A stretch of DNA of 64,000 nucleotides from Ornithinicoccus hortensis. GTDB lineage: Bacteria > Actinomycetota > Actinomycetes > Actinomycetales > Dermatophilaceae. Position 1 is the stretch's first letter, and each line of letters starts with the position of its first letter. The notes beneath the pieces were generated by a model that was not told the DNA's origin, did no database searches, and saw nothing but the letters and a program-made list of their open reading frames with translations. The stretch lies in the NCBI RefSeq assembly GCF_006716185.1, contig NZ_VFOP01000001.1:248001-312000 (forward strand). The letters are read 5' to 3'. Made by a program: the position numbers and the translations under genes. Below, in pieces: positions 15,775 to 23,285 of this stretch.

Positions 15775-18700
15775 ATGAGCAAGCTCACCCTGTTCAGCGT
15801 CCGCAACCGCGCACTGATCGCGCTGGCCACGATCTTCACCGTGCTGGCCGGGACCCACGCGATGACCTCCCTGCCGCGCGAGCTGTTCCCCTCCCTGGAG
15901 TTCCCGATCCTCGCCGTGGCCACCGGGGTGCAGGGCGCCAGCGCCGAGGTGATGGAGGAGCGGGTCAGCGACCCCATCGAGGTGGCCGCCCAGGGGCTGG
16001 ACGGGGTCGTGGAGGTGCAGTCCCAGTCCAGCGAGGGCTTCTCCGCGGTGCTGGTCGAGCTCGACTACGGCACCGACATGGGGGCGACGCAGACCGACCT
16101 GCAACGGGCGGTGCTCGGCCTGCAGGGCCTGCCCGAGGGTGCCGACCCGGCGATCTTCGCCGGCAGCATCGACGACTTCCCGATCATCCAGATGTCGGCG
16201 ACCGGCGGCACCGACCGGGACGACCTGGTGGACCGGCTGCGCACCGTCGTCATCCCGGACTTGGAGGACGTCGACGGCGTGCGCGAGGTGCAGCTCACCG
16301 GCGTCCAGGACAAGGAGGTCCGGATCGACCTGGACCAGGCGGCGGCCACCGAGGCCGGGGTCAGCGCCGCCGAGATCGGCCAGCTGCTCCAGGCCAACGG
16401 CGTGGTCGTGCCGGCCGGCACCGTGAGCAACGGGGAGCAGGAACTCGCCGTCTCGGTCGGCGCCCGGTTGCAGGACGTCGACGAGCTGCGCTCGCTCCCG
16501 CTGCCCGGGGCCGGCGGCGCGACCCTGGCCGACGTGGCGCAGGTGAGCCTGGAGACGCCGGAGGCGACGGCATATACCCGCACCAACGGCACCGAGAGCA
16601 TCGGGCTCTCCATCACCAAGAAGCCGGACGGCAACGCGGTCCAGATCTCCCACGAGGTGCAGGAGCTGCTGCCCGACCTCGAGACGGCGGTGGGCGGTGA
16701 GATGACGGTGATCTTCGACCAGGCGCCGTTCATCGAGCAGTCGGTGGACGACCTGACCCACGAGGGCCTGCTCGGCCTGGGCTTCGCGATCCTGATCGTG
16801 CTGGTCTTCCTGCTGTCGGTGCGGCTCACCCTGGTCACCGCGGTGAGCATCCCGCTTTCGCTGCTGATCGCGCTGATCGGGCTGCAGGCGGCCGGCTACA
16901 GCCTCAACCTGCTCACCCTCGGCGCGCTGACCATCTCGATCGGCCGCGTCGTCGACGACTCGATCGTGGTCATCGAGAACATCAAGCGCCACGCCCGGCT
17001 CGGCGAGGACCGGCTGACCTCCGTGGTGCGCGCAGTGCGCGAGGTCGCCGGCGCGATCACCTCCGCGACCGTCTGCACCGTGGCCGTCTTCCTACCGATG
17101 ATCTTCGTCGGGGGTCAGGTAGGCGAGCTGTTCAGCCCGTTCGCCCTCACCGTGGCCATCGCGATGGGCGCCTCCCTGCTGGTGTCGCTGACCATCGTCC
17201 CGGTGCTGGGCTACTGGTTCCTGGGCCGCGGCGCCGACGAGCGCGCCACCGAGCACGGCTCCGCCGAGGAGGGGTATGCCGACACGCCCGCGAGCGCGTC
17301 CCTCACCCACGAGTGGGACGCCCCCGACCGGTTGCAGCGCGCCTACCTCCCCGTCCTGAAGGCAGCCATCGGCCGGCCCGTCTGGTCGCTCCTGCTCGCC
17401 GTGCTGATCCTGGTCGGCACCGGCCTGGCGGCCGGCCAACTCAAGACGAACTTCATCGGCAGCGCAGGTGGCAACTCGGTGACCGCCACCGTGAAGCTAC
17501 CGTCCGGGGCCACGCTGGAGGAGACCGACGCGGCGACCACCGACATCGAGGAATGGCTCTCCCAGCGCCCGGACGTGGAGGCCTACCAGGCCACGGTCGG
17601 TTCCAGCGGCGGCATCGAGGCGGTCTTCCTGGGCAGCGGCAGCAACAGCGCCTCGATCGCGATCACCCTCGTCGAGGGCACGGACGGCGACGTCTTCGGC
17701 GACGCCCTCACCGAGCAGGCACCGGTCCCTGACGACGCCACCGTCACGGTCGCCTCCGCCGCCGGGGCCCCCGGCGCCACCGAGCTCGAGGTGATCGTGA
17801 CCGGGCTCGACCAGGAGGACCTGGCGGCCACCGCCGAGGAAGTGGTGACCGTGATGGAGGACGTCGGTGCTGGCGACGTCACCAACAACCTCACGGACAC
17901 CGTGCCCTCGCTGCAGGTGACGGTGGACCGCTCGGCCGCCGGGCAGGCCGGCCTCACCGAGGCCGCGGTCGGGCAGGTCGTCGCGGCCGCGACGAACGGC
18001 AGCATCGTGGGGCAGGTCGAGCTGGAGGGCTCCGACGTCACCGTCGTCGTGCACCAGGGTGAGCGCCCCGCCACCGTCGATGAGCTGGAGTCGCTGCCGG
18101 TCGGTGGCGGCGAGCAGGGCCCGGTGCTGCTCGGCGACGTGGCCGACCTGGAGGAGGTCGACCAACCCGTCCGGGTGACCCGGATCGACGGGATCCGGGC
18201 AGCGACGGTCACCGGCACCCCGGACGCCGCGGACCTCGGTGCGGTGAGCGCCGACCTGCAGGAACGGTTGGACGGGCTGGACCTGCCCGACGGCGTGCAG
18301 GTGGAGATCGGCGGCGTGACAGCGGACCAGAACGAGGCCTTCGCCAGCCTCGGCCTGGCCCTGCTGGCCGCCATCGCGATCGTCTACCTGGTGATGGTGG
18401 CGACCTTCAACTCGATGCTCCAGCCGCTGCTGCTGATGGTCTCGGTACCGTTCGCCGCGACCGGTTCGCTGTTGATGCTGCTGGTCACCGACACCGCCCT
18501 GGACGTCTCCGCGCTGATCGGCATGCTGATGCTCATCGGCATCGTGGTGACCAACGCGATCGTGCTCATCGACCTGGTCAACCAGTACCGCAACCGCGGC
18601 CTGAGCGTGCACGAGGCGCTGATCGAGGGCGCCCGGCACCGGTTCCGGCCGATCGTGATGACCGCGCTGGCCACCATCGGTGCGCTCACACCGATGGCGC

Positions 18701-18945
18701 TGGCGCTCACCGGCGGCGGAGCGTTCATCTCCCAGCCGCTGGCCCTGGTCGTGATCGGCGGGCTGATCAGCTCCACCGCGCTGACCCTGCTGCTGGTCCC
18801 GGTCCTCTACCGGCTGGTCGAGGGCGCGAAGGAGCGCCGGGCGGACCGGCGCGCCGCGGGCGGCGCACGCCGTGGCCTGTTCGGCCGGCGCGGCAAGCAC
18901 GCGGAGGCCGTGCTGGGCAGCGACCCCGCGGCCACCGGCGACTGA
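15775..18945 (+). CDS. RND-superfamily (AcrB/HAE1-like) transporter
   Basis: A 1056-residue transporter with the 12-helix, two-large-loop RND plan. Helix 1 (ALIALATIFTVLAGTHAM) is followed by an outer loop of about 300 residues. The helix 4 motif SIGRVVDDSIVVIENIKRH contains the paired Asp of the proton relay, and the second half repeats the pattern (GIVVTNAIVLIDLVNQYRNRG). Such proteins pump drugs or lipids by proton motive force. No membrane fusion or outer-membrane partner is nearby, as expected in a monoderm. ATG at 15775 follows GAGGA. It probably responds to the divergent MarR regulator. It is longer and less mycobacterial than MmpL proteins. Confidence 0.88.
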   Translation: MSKLTLFSVRNRALIALATIFTVLAGTHAMTSLPRELFPSLEFPILAVATGVQGASAEVMEERVSDPIEVAAQGLDGVVEVQSQSSEGFSAVLVELDYGTDMGATQTDLQRAVLGLQGLPEGADPAIFAGSIDDFPIIQMSATGGTDRDDLVDRLRTVVIPDLEDVDGVREVQLTGVQDKEVRIDLDQAAATEAGVSAAEIGQLLQANGVVVPAGTVSNGEQELAVSVGARLQDVDELRSLPLPGAGGATLADVAQVSLETPEATAYTRTNGTESIGLSITKKPDGNAVQISHEVQELLPDLETAVGGEMTVIFDQAPFIEQSVDDLTHEGLLGLGFAILIVLVFLLSVRLTLVTAVSIPLSLLIALIGLQAAGYSLNLLTLGALTISIGRVVDDSIVVIENIKRHARLGEDRLTSVVRAVREVAGAITSATVCTVAVFLPMIFVGGQVGELFSPFALTVAIAMGASLLVSLTIVPVLGYWFLGRGADERATEHGSAEEGYADTPASASLTHEWDAPDRLQRAYLPVLKAAIGRPVWSLLLAVLILVGTGLAAGQLKTNFIGSAGGNSVTATVKLPSGATLEETDAATTDIEEWLSQRPDVEAYQATVGSSGGIEAVFLGSGSNSASIAITLVEGTDGDVFGDALTEQAPVPDDATVTVASAAGAPGATELEVIVTGLDQEDLAATAEEVVTVMEDVGAGDVTNNLTDTVPSLQVTVDRSAAGQAGLTEAAVGQVVAAATNGSIVGQVELEGSDVTVVVHQGERPATVDELESLPVGGGEQGPVLLGDVADLEEVDQPVRVTRIDGIRAATVTGTPDAADLGAVSADLQERLDGLDLPDGVQVEIGGVTADQNEAFASLGLALLAAIAIVYLVMVATFNSMLQPLLLMVSVPFAATGSLLMLLVTDTALDVSALIGMLMLIGIVVTNAIVLIDLVNQYRNRGLSVHEALIEGARHRFRPIVMTALATIGALTPMALALTGGGAFISQPLALVVIGGLISSTALTLLLVPVLYRLVEGAKERRADRRAAGGARRGLFGRRGKHAEAVLGSDPAATGD

Positions 18946-19076
18946 GGCCGCCGACCGCGGGCGTCGGTCCGCGGGGCTGACGCCGCCCGACTGCGACGGT
19001 CGGTCGGGCCGCCCAGGCAACCTTTCGGCCGGCCTGGACGTGGATCAGGTATGCAGGGCAGTGACAGGCTCGGTCG

Positions 19077-19661
19077 GTGAGCAGCGACGCCGACGCACGG
19101 TTCGCGGTCTTCGTCGACCGGGAGAGTGCCGCGCTGCTCCGGTTCGGCTGGTACCTCACCTCCGACCCCGAGCTGGCCCGCGACCTGGTGCAGGAGGCGC
19201 TGACCCGGGTCTACCCACGCTGGGCCGCCCTGCACCGGGGCGAGGAGGTGGCCTACGTCCGACGGACCATGGTCAACCTGTCCCGTGACGCCGCCCGCCG
19301 ACGGGGACGGGCGGCGCTGCTGCCCTGGCATCGGACATCCGGGGTGGCCGGCGGCCAGGCGCTCCCCGACCCCGCGCAGCAGGTGACCGAACGAGGCGCG
19401 GTCGTGGCCGCCCTCCAGCAGCTGCCCACCCGGCAGCGGGCCGTCGTCGTGCTGCGGCACGTCTGCGACCTCTCCGAGGAACAGGTCGCCCGCGAGCTGC
19501 GGATCTCCGTGGGCGCGGTGAAGAGCGCTGCGTCCCGCGGACGAACTCGGCTGCGCGAGCTCCTGACCGATGGCGACCCGGACCAGCAGGACGCGGACCA
19601 GGACGACACGGACAACGACGACACGGACAACGACGACACGGAAGTGGAGGTGGCCCGATGA
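19077..19661 (+). CDS. SigE-family (TIGR02983-like) sigma-70 factor
   Basis: A 194-residue sigma factor. Region 2 (ALLRFGWYLTSDPELARDLVQEALTRVYPRW) and region 4 (LPTRQRAVVVLRHVCDLSEEQVARELRISVGAVKSAASRGRTRLREL) are complete. The C-terminus is an acidic tail with repeated DDTDN. The pattern FVDRESAALLR, LTSDPELARDLVQEAL, VRRTMVNLSRD fits the small actinobacterial SigE family. GTG at 19077 has CAGGCT six bases upstream, so the message may be leaderless. The stop overlaps the next gene by 4 bases (ATGA), the usual arrangement for a sigma factor with a membrane anti-sigma partner. Confidence 0.87.
   Translation: MSSDADARFAVFVDRESAALLRFGWYLTSDPELARDLVQEALTRVYPRWAALHRGEEVAYVRRTMVNLSRDAARRRGRAALLPWHRTSGVAGGQALPDPAQQVTERGAVVAALQQLPTRQRAVVVLRHVCDLSEEQVARELRISVGAVKSAASRGRTRLRELLTDGDPDQQDADQDDTDNDDTDNDDTEVEVAR
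19606..19640 (+). repeat. 15-bp tandem repeat in sigma factor tail
   Basis: Just over two copies of GACACGGACAACGAC, in frame, giving the acidic DDTDN tail of the sigma factor. It is a likely spot for unit gain or loss. Confidence 0.7.
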
Positions 19662-20854
19662 CGAGCGACGAGGAGAGCTGGCTGCACGACCAGTTGCTGC
19701 TGGACCCCCCACCGCCGATGGCGCCCCTGGACGGACAGGCGGCGCTGGGCCGCGCCCGCCGCCACCGGCGGCGCCGCCGGGTCACGACCGCCGCAGGGTG
19801 CGCGGCCGCGGGGGTCCTGGTCGCCGGGACCACCTTCTGGGCCGCCGGCCTGCTCCCCGACACACTGCAGGACGCCCTGCCCGCCGCGCCCGGGACCACC
19901 GCGGCCTGCCCGGAGTTCATCGCGGGGGGCGACGATCCGGCAGGACCGGGGAGCCGCACCGGGGTCGCCTCCTCGGTCACCGACCTCGCGCTCCTCGACT
20001 GGGTCGCCGAGGACGGGGTGCACGTCTGGGTCATCCGCACCACGGACGGATGCCTGGTGCCGTCAGGCCCCGACGCGGGCGGCCCGTCGGCCTCGGGTGT
20101 CGGCGTGAGTGTGCTGACCCAGGAGCCGGGGGGCCCAGTCGTGCTGCACGGGTCCCGGGACCCGGGGGAGGACGTGCGGACCTGGGGGGCCCAACTCCTC
20201 CCGATACCGGGCCAGGCCTCCGCCATCGCCATCGTCCCGGCCGATGCCGACCTCGCGGTGCTCCCGGGCGGCGACCCGGTGGAGGACCTCACGCCCGTCA
20301 GGGACGAGGACGGGACCGTGCTCGCCGCGGTGGCCCGGTCGCCGTACCCGGACGACCAACCTCCCGCGGCCGTCCTCTGGCGGGCCGGCGAGATCTGGTC
20401 GCTGCAGTGGGTCTCGGCCGACGTGGTGGTCACCCCGGTCGCCGAGGGCGGGGCCGACCCCGGGGGCCGCGCCGGAAGCGGCACCCCCACCCCCACCCCG
20501 GCGTGGTCCTCACCTCCCCAACTGGTCCGGGCCGAGGGCGGTGGCGGGTGGTGGGCCTGGACGGGGACCTCGGTCGTGGCCAGCGGCCCGCGGGAGACCC
20601 CGGAGGGCCCCTGGGCCATTCAGCTGCCGGATGAGGGAGGCGACGTCGTCATCGGGTGGCTCCCGGAGGGGACCGAGGAGATCGCCGTCGACGGTCGGCC
20701 GCGGACCCTGCTCCCGGTGACGCAGACCGCCGGCCTGCCCCTGGACGGACTGCGACCCTTCATGACCGACGGGCCGGCCCAGCGGATCGAGGCCCTCGGG
20801 TCGGACGGTGCGCGGACGGAGGTGCCGATTCTCCCGGACGCCGCGACGGACTGA
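19658..20854 (+). CDS. single-pass membrane protein, probable anti-sigma partner
   Basis: A 398-residue protein. The cytoplasmic N-terminus MTSDEESWLHDQLLLDPPPPMAPLDGQAALGRARRHRRRRR ends in a cluster of Arg, then one membrane segment (about residues 45-65, TTAAGCAAAGVLVAGTTFWAAG), then an outside domain of about 320 residues rich in Gly, Pro and Asp. No known catalytic motif was seen. The 4-base overlap with the sigma factor and the topology match the partners of SigE-family factors in actinobacteria, where the N-terminal segment holds the sigma factor at the membrane. No zinc-binding HxxxCxxC is present. The role is inferred from context. Confidence 0.65.
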   Translation: MTSDEESWLHDQLLLDPPPPMAPLDGQAALGRARRHRRRRRVTTAAGCAAAGVLVAGTTFWAAGLLPDTLQDALPAAPGTTAACPEFIAGGDDPAGPGSRTGVASSVTDLALLDWVAEDGVHVWVIRTTDGCLVPSGPDAGGPSASGVGVSVLTQEPGGPVVLHGSRDPGEDVRTWGAQLLPIPGQASAIAIVPADADLAVLPGGDPVEDLTPVRDEDGTVLAAVARSPYPDDQPPAAVLWRAGEIWSLQWVSADVVVTPVAEGGADPGGRAGSGTPTPTPAWSSPPQLVRAEGGGGWWAWTGTSVVASGPRETPEGPWAIQLPDEGGDVVIGWLPEGTEEIAVDGRPRTLLPVTQTAGLPLDGLRPFMTDGPAQRIEALGSDGARTEVPILPDAATD

Positions 20855-20884
20855 CGCGGAGTTCCGGCACCGCCGCCGACCGCG

Positions 20885-22267
20885 TCAGCTCCGGGGCGGG
20901 ACCACGCCCCAGCCGTCGGGGCCGTCGGACCCGGCCGGGTAGTCCTGCATCGGCACGGACCCCGCGCGCCAGGCCGCGAGGACCGGGTCGACGATCCGCC
21001 AGCAGTCCTCGGCGACGTCGCCGCGGATCGACAGCAGCGGGTCGCCGTCGAGGATGCCGGCGAGCACCTCGCCGTAGGGCAGCATCCGCGACTTGCCCAG
21101 CTCGGCCCGGATCACCTTCTGCTCCAGCTCGAACGGGTCGCCCTCGGCGTTCATCGACAGCACCACGTCCACCGCCCCGGGCTTGAGCTCCAGGATCAGC
21201 TGGTCCGGCTCGGTGCAGTCCTTGAGCCCGGTGGGGACGTGCCGCGGGGGCCGGAAGGTGACCACGACCTGCTTGGCCGGCTCGCGCAGCGCCTTGCCGC
21301 TGCGGAGCACGAAGGGCACCCCCGCCCAGCGGGCGTTCGCGACCTCGAGGACGACCTCGGCGAGGGTCTCGGTGTCGTTGGCCGGGTCGACGCCCTCCTC
21401 GTCGACGTAGCTGGGCACGTCGCGGTCCTCGCTGCGCCCGGCCGTATACCGTGCCCGCCGCGACGCGGTGGTGGGGTCCTCCCCCCACACCCGGGTCGCC
21501 CGGAGGACCTGCGCCTTCACCGACCGGACCTCGACCTCGTCCAGCGAGGCCGGCGCCTCCATCGCGAAGAAGGCGAGGATCTGCAGCAGGTGGGACTGGA
21601 TCATGTCGACCAGGGCGCCCGCGCCGTCGTAGTAGCCGGCCCGGCCCTCCAGCGCCAGCGTCTCGTCGTAGGAGATGACGACCCGCTCGATGTGCTCCGC
21701 GGACCACATCGGCTGGAGCAGCCGGTTGGCGAACCGGATACCGATCAGGTTCAGGATCGTGTTGACCCCCAGGAAGTGGTCGACCCGGTGGATCCGGTCC
21801 TCGGGGACCAGCTTCAGCAGCTGGACGTTCAGCTCCTGGGCGGACTCCAGCTCGTGCCCGAACGGCTTCTCCAGGGCCAGCCGGGTGTCCTCCGGCAGCT
21901 CGAGCCGTTCGAGCAGGCCGCACACCTTCTGCGAGACCTGGGGCGGCAGCGCGAAGTACAGCACCAACGGCCCGCCCAGCCCGTCGAGCAGCCCGGCGAG
22001 CTGCTCCTGCTCCAACAGGTCGGCCTGGACGTAGCGGGCGTCGGCCGCGACCTCCGCCGCGGCGTCCTCGGGCACCCCGGCCCCGGTGAAGGCCTCGGTC
22101 ACCTTGGCCCGCCACCCGGCGTCGTCCAGCTCGGCCCGGTCGACGCCGACCACGTGCACGCGGCGGTCCGGTTCGACCGCCAGCAGGCTGGCCAGCCCGG
22201 GCAGCAGGAGGCGGCTGGTGAGGTCACCGGAGGCGCCGAGGATGACGAGGGTGGTGGGGTCGCTCAT
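20885..22267 (-). CDS. zwf: glucose-6-phosphate dehydrogenase-like enzyme, atypical
   Basis: A 460-residue G6PD-family protein. The nucleotide loop GASGDLTSRLLLPGL, the conserved EKPFGHELESAQ, the active-site RVDHFLG and GYYDGAGALVDMIQSHLLQ are in the right order. Two residues normally contacting the sugar phosphate look changed: the Lys of DHYLGKE is Val here (DHFLGVN), and the Arg of GALRDM is Val. The annotated reaction (glucose 6-phosphate to 6-phosphogluconolactone) should therefore be treated with care; another sugar or cofactor is possible. ATG at 22267 is used; 22276 is also in frame. No pgl, opcA, tal or tkt neighbours are present, unlike the usual pentose phosphate operon. Confidence 0.78.
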   Translation of the reverse strand: MSDPTTLVILGASGDLTSRLLLPGLASLLAVEPDRRVHVVGVDRAELDDAGWRAKVTEAFTGAGVPEDAAAEVAADARYVQADLLEQEQLAGLLDGLGGPLVLYFALPPQVSQKVCGLLERLELPEDTRLALEKPFGHELESAQELNVQLLKLVPEDRIHRVDHFLGVNTILNLIGIRFANRLLQPMWSAEHIERVVISYDETLALEGRAGYYDGAGALVDMIQSHLLQILAFFAMEAPASLDEVEVRSVKAQVLRATRVWGEDPTTASRRARYTAGRSEDRDVPSYVDEEGVDPANDTETLAEVVLEVANARWAGVPFVLRSGKALREPAKQVVVTFRPPRHVPTGLKDCTEPDQLILELKPGAVDVVLSMNAEGDPFELEQKVIRAELGKSRMLPYGEVLAGILDGDPLLSIRGDVAEDCWRIVDPVLAAWRAGSVPMQDYPAGSDGPDGWGVVPPRS

Positions 22268-22347
22268 GGGTCTCATCCTGACATTTCCGGAAGTTTCCCG
22301 CTGGGCGGCCGGCGGCACCCTGCCGACCTGCTGAATCACAAGAATTT

Positions 22348-22363
22348 CGTGACTCATCTCACA
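22348..22363. promoter_or_regulatory. CRP/GlxR-like site
   Basis: CGTGA CTCATC TCACA matches the cAMP-receptor consensus TGTGA-N6-TCACA except for the first base. It lies between the divergent zwf-like and NlpC/P60 genes, 81 bases from one start and 142 from the other. In actinobacteria CRP-type regulators commonly control central carbon and cell-wall hydrolase genes. Confidence 0.45.
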
Positions 22364-22433
22364 CGGTTCTCGTGCAACACTCCCGCAGCAGGCCCTGTGG
22401 CAGAACACCTTTGGGACTTGCGCGGTCCACTCA

Positions 22434-22471
22434 AACCGGGTTTCACTCGACGGGCGCTAGCCCCTGGCGCA
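22434..22471 (+). other. inverted repeats in NlpC/P60 leader
   Basis: AAACCGGGTTT (22434-22444) is a perfect 5-1-5 inverted repeat. GCGCTAG/CTGGCGC (about 22455-22471) is a 7-base stem with one mismatch. They fall in the 238-base divergent intergenic region. They could be an operator and a leader hairpin. The region was checked for a c-di-AMP riboswitch because these often precede NlpC/P60 genes, but the conserved motifs were not found. Confidence 0.3.
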
Positions 22472-22505
22472 AGCCCCCTTGTTGCTCCCGACCCTTGGAT
22501 CAGTG

Positions 22506-23204
22506 ATGACCCGCAACCGCTCCCGCCTGTCCACCTCCCTGCTCGCCGCCGCCGTGGCGGTGCCCCTGCTGGCCACCGCGCCGGCGACGGCCGCGCCCGC
22601 AGCGCCGGCCGCGGGCGCCTCGGTCGCCGCGGTAACGCCGGCCACCAGCCCGCTGGCGGCCGAGGAGATGACCCCGGACGGCAAGATCACCCGTTACGTC
22701 ACGAAGCCCGCCAAGCTGCGCAAGGGCCCCGGCACCAACTACGCGGCCCTGGGGACCTACCGGGTCGGCGCGAAGATCACCGGCTACCGCACCGGCAACG
22801 GGTGGATCAAGATCGCCGAGCAGCGCTACGTGTCCGAGTGGCTGACCTCCGCCACCCCGCCGTCCACCGGCGTCACCGGCGAGACGGTGCTCACCGAGGG
22901 CCGCAAGTACTTCGGCATCATGTACAAGTACGGCGGCAACACCCCGGCCGGCTTCGACTGCTCCGGCTACACCCAGTACGTCTACGGCCAGCTGGGCTAC
23001 ACGCTGCCCCGCACCGTGGCGGCGCAGAAGGCCAAGGCCACCCCGGTCAGCTCGCCGCAGAAGGGCGACCTGGTCTTCTGGGGCAGCTACCACGTCGGCA
23101 TCTACGCCGGCAACGGCTACGTCTACGACTCGGGCAAGCCCGGCCTGCCGGTGCAGAAGCGCAAGATCTGGTCCGGCGTCAGCGGCTACGGACGGGTCCT
23201 CTGA
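22506..23204 (+). CDS. secreted SH3-NlpC/P60 cell-wall hydrolase
   Basis: A 232-residue secreted enzyme. The signal peptide (MTRNRSRLSTSLLAAAVAVP, then an Ala/Pro stretch ending near ATAAPA) is followed by an Ala-rich linker. A bacterial SH3 domain comes next (residues about 62-115, KPAKLRKGPGTNYAALGTYRVG). The NlpC/P60 peptidase domain (about 125-232) has catalytic Cys in GFDCSGYTQYVYGQ, His in GSYHVGIYAG and a polar third residue after it. The family cuts gamma-D-Glu-diamino acid bonds in peptidoglycan stem peptides during growth and division. No clear ribosome site is seen; TTGGAT five bases before the ATG could be a leaderless -10. Confidence 0.9.
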   Translation: MTRNRSRLSTSLLAAAVAVPLLATAPATAAPAAPAAGASVAAVTPATSPLAAEEMTPDGKITRYVTKPAKLRKGPGTNYAALGTYRVGAKITGYRTGNGWIKIAEQRYVSEWLTSATPPSTGVTGETVLTEGRKYFGIMYKYGGNTPAGFDCSGYTQYVYGQLGYTLPRTVAAQKAKATPVSSPQKGDLVFWGSYHVGIYAGNGYVYDSGKPGLPVQKRKIWSGVSGYGRVL

Positions 23205-23224
23205 CCCGGACCTGACCCCGGGTC
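23203..23224 (+). terminator. hairpin at NlpC/P60 stop codon
   Basis: GACCCGG and CCGGGTC form a perfect 7-base stem with an 8-base loop that starts within the stop codon. There is no T-run, which is common for GC-rich actinobacterial terminators. It separates this gene from the converging UbiB-like gene. Confidence 0.4.
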
Positions 23225-23285
23225 CCGCCGACCCGAGGATCCCCGGTATGCCGTGCGCTGGCCACGGGTGGTCAGCGCCACGTGG

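Noticed and set aside
22280-22505. c-di-AMP riboswitch before the NlpC/P60 gene
   Set aside because: The conserved riboswitch core sequences were not found; only short inverted repeats were seen.
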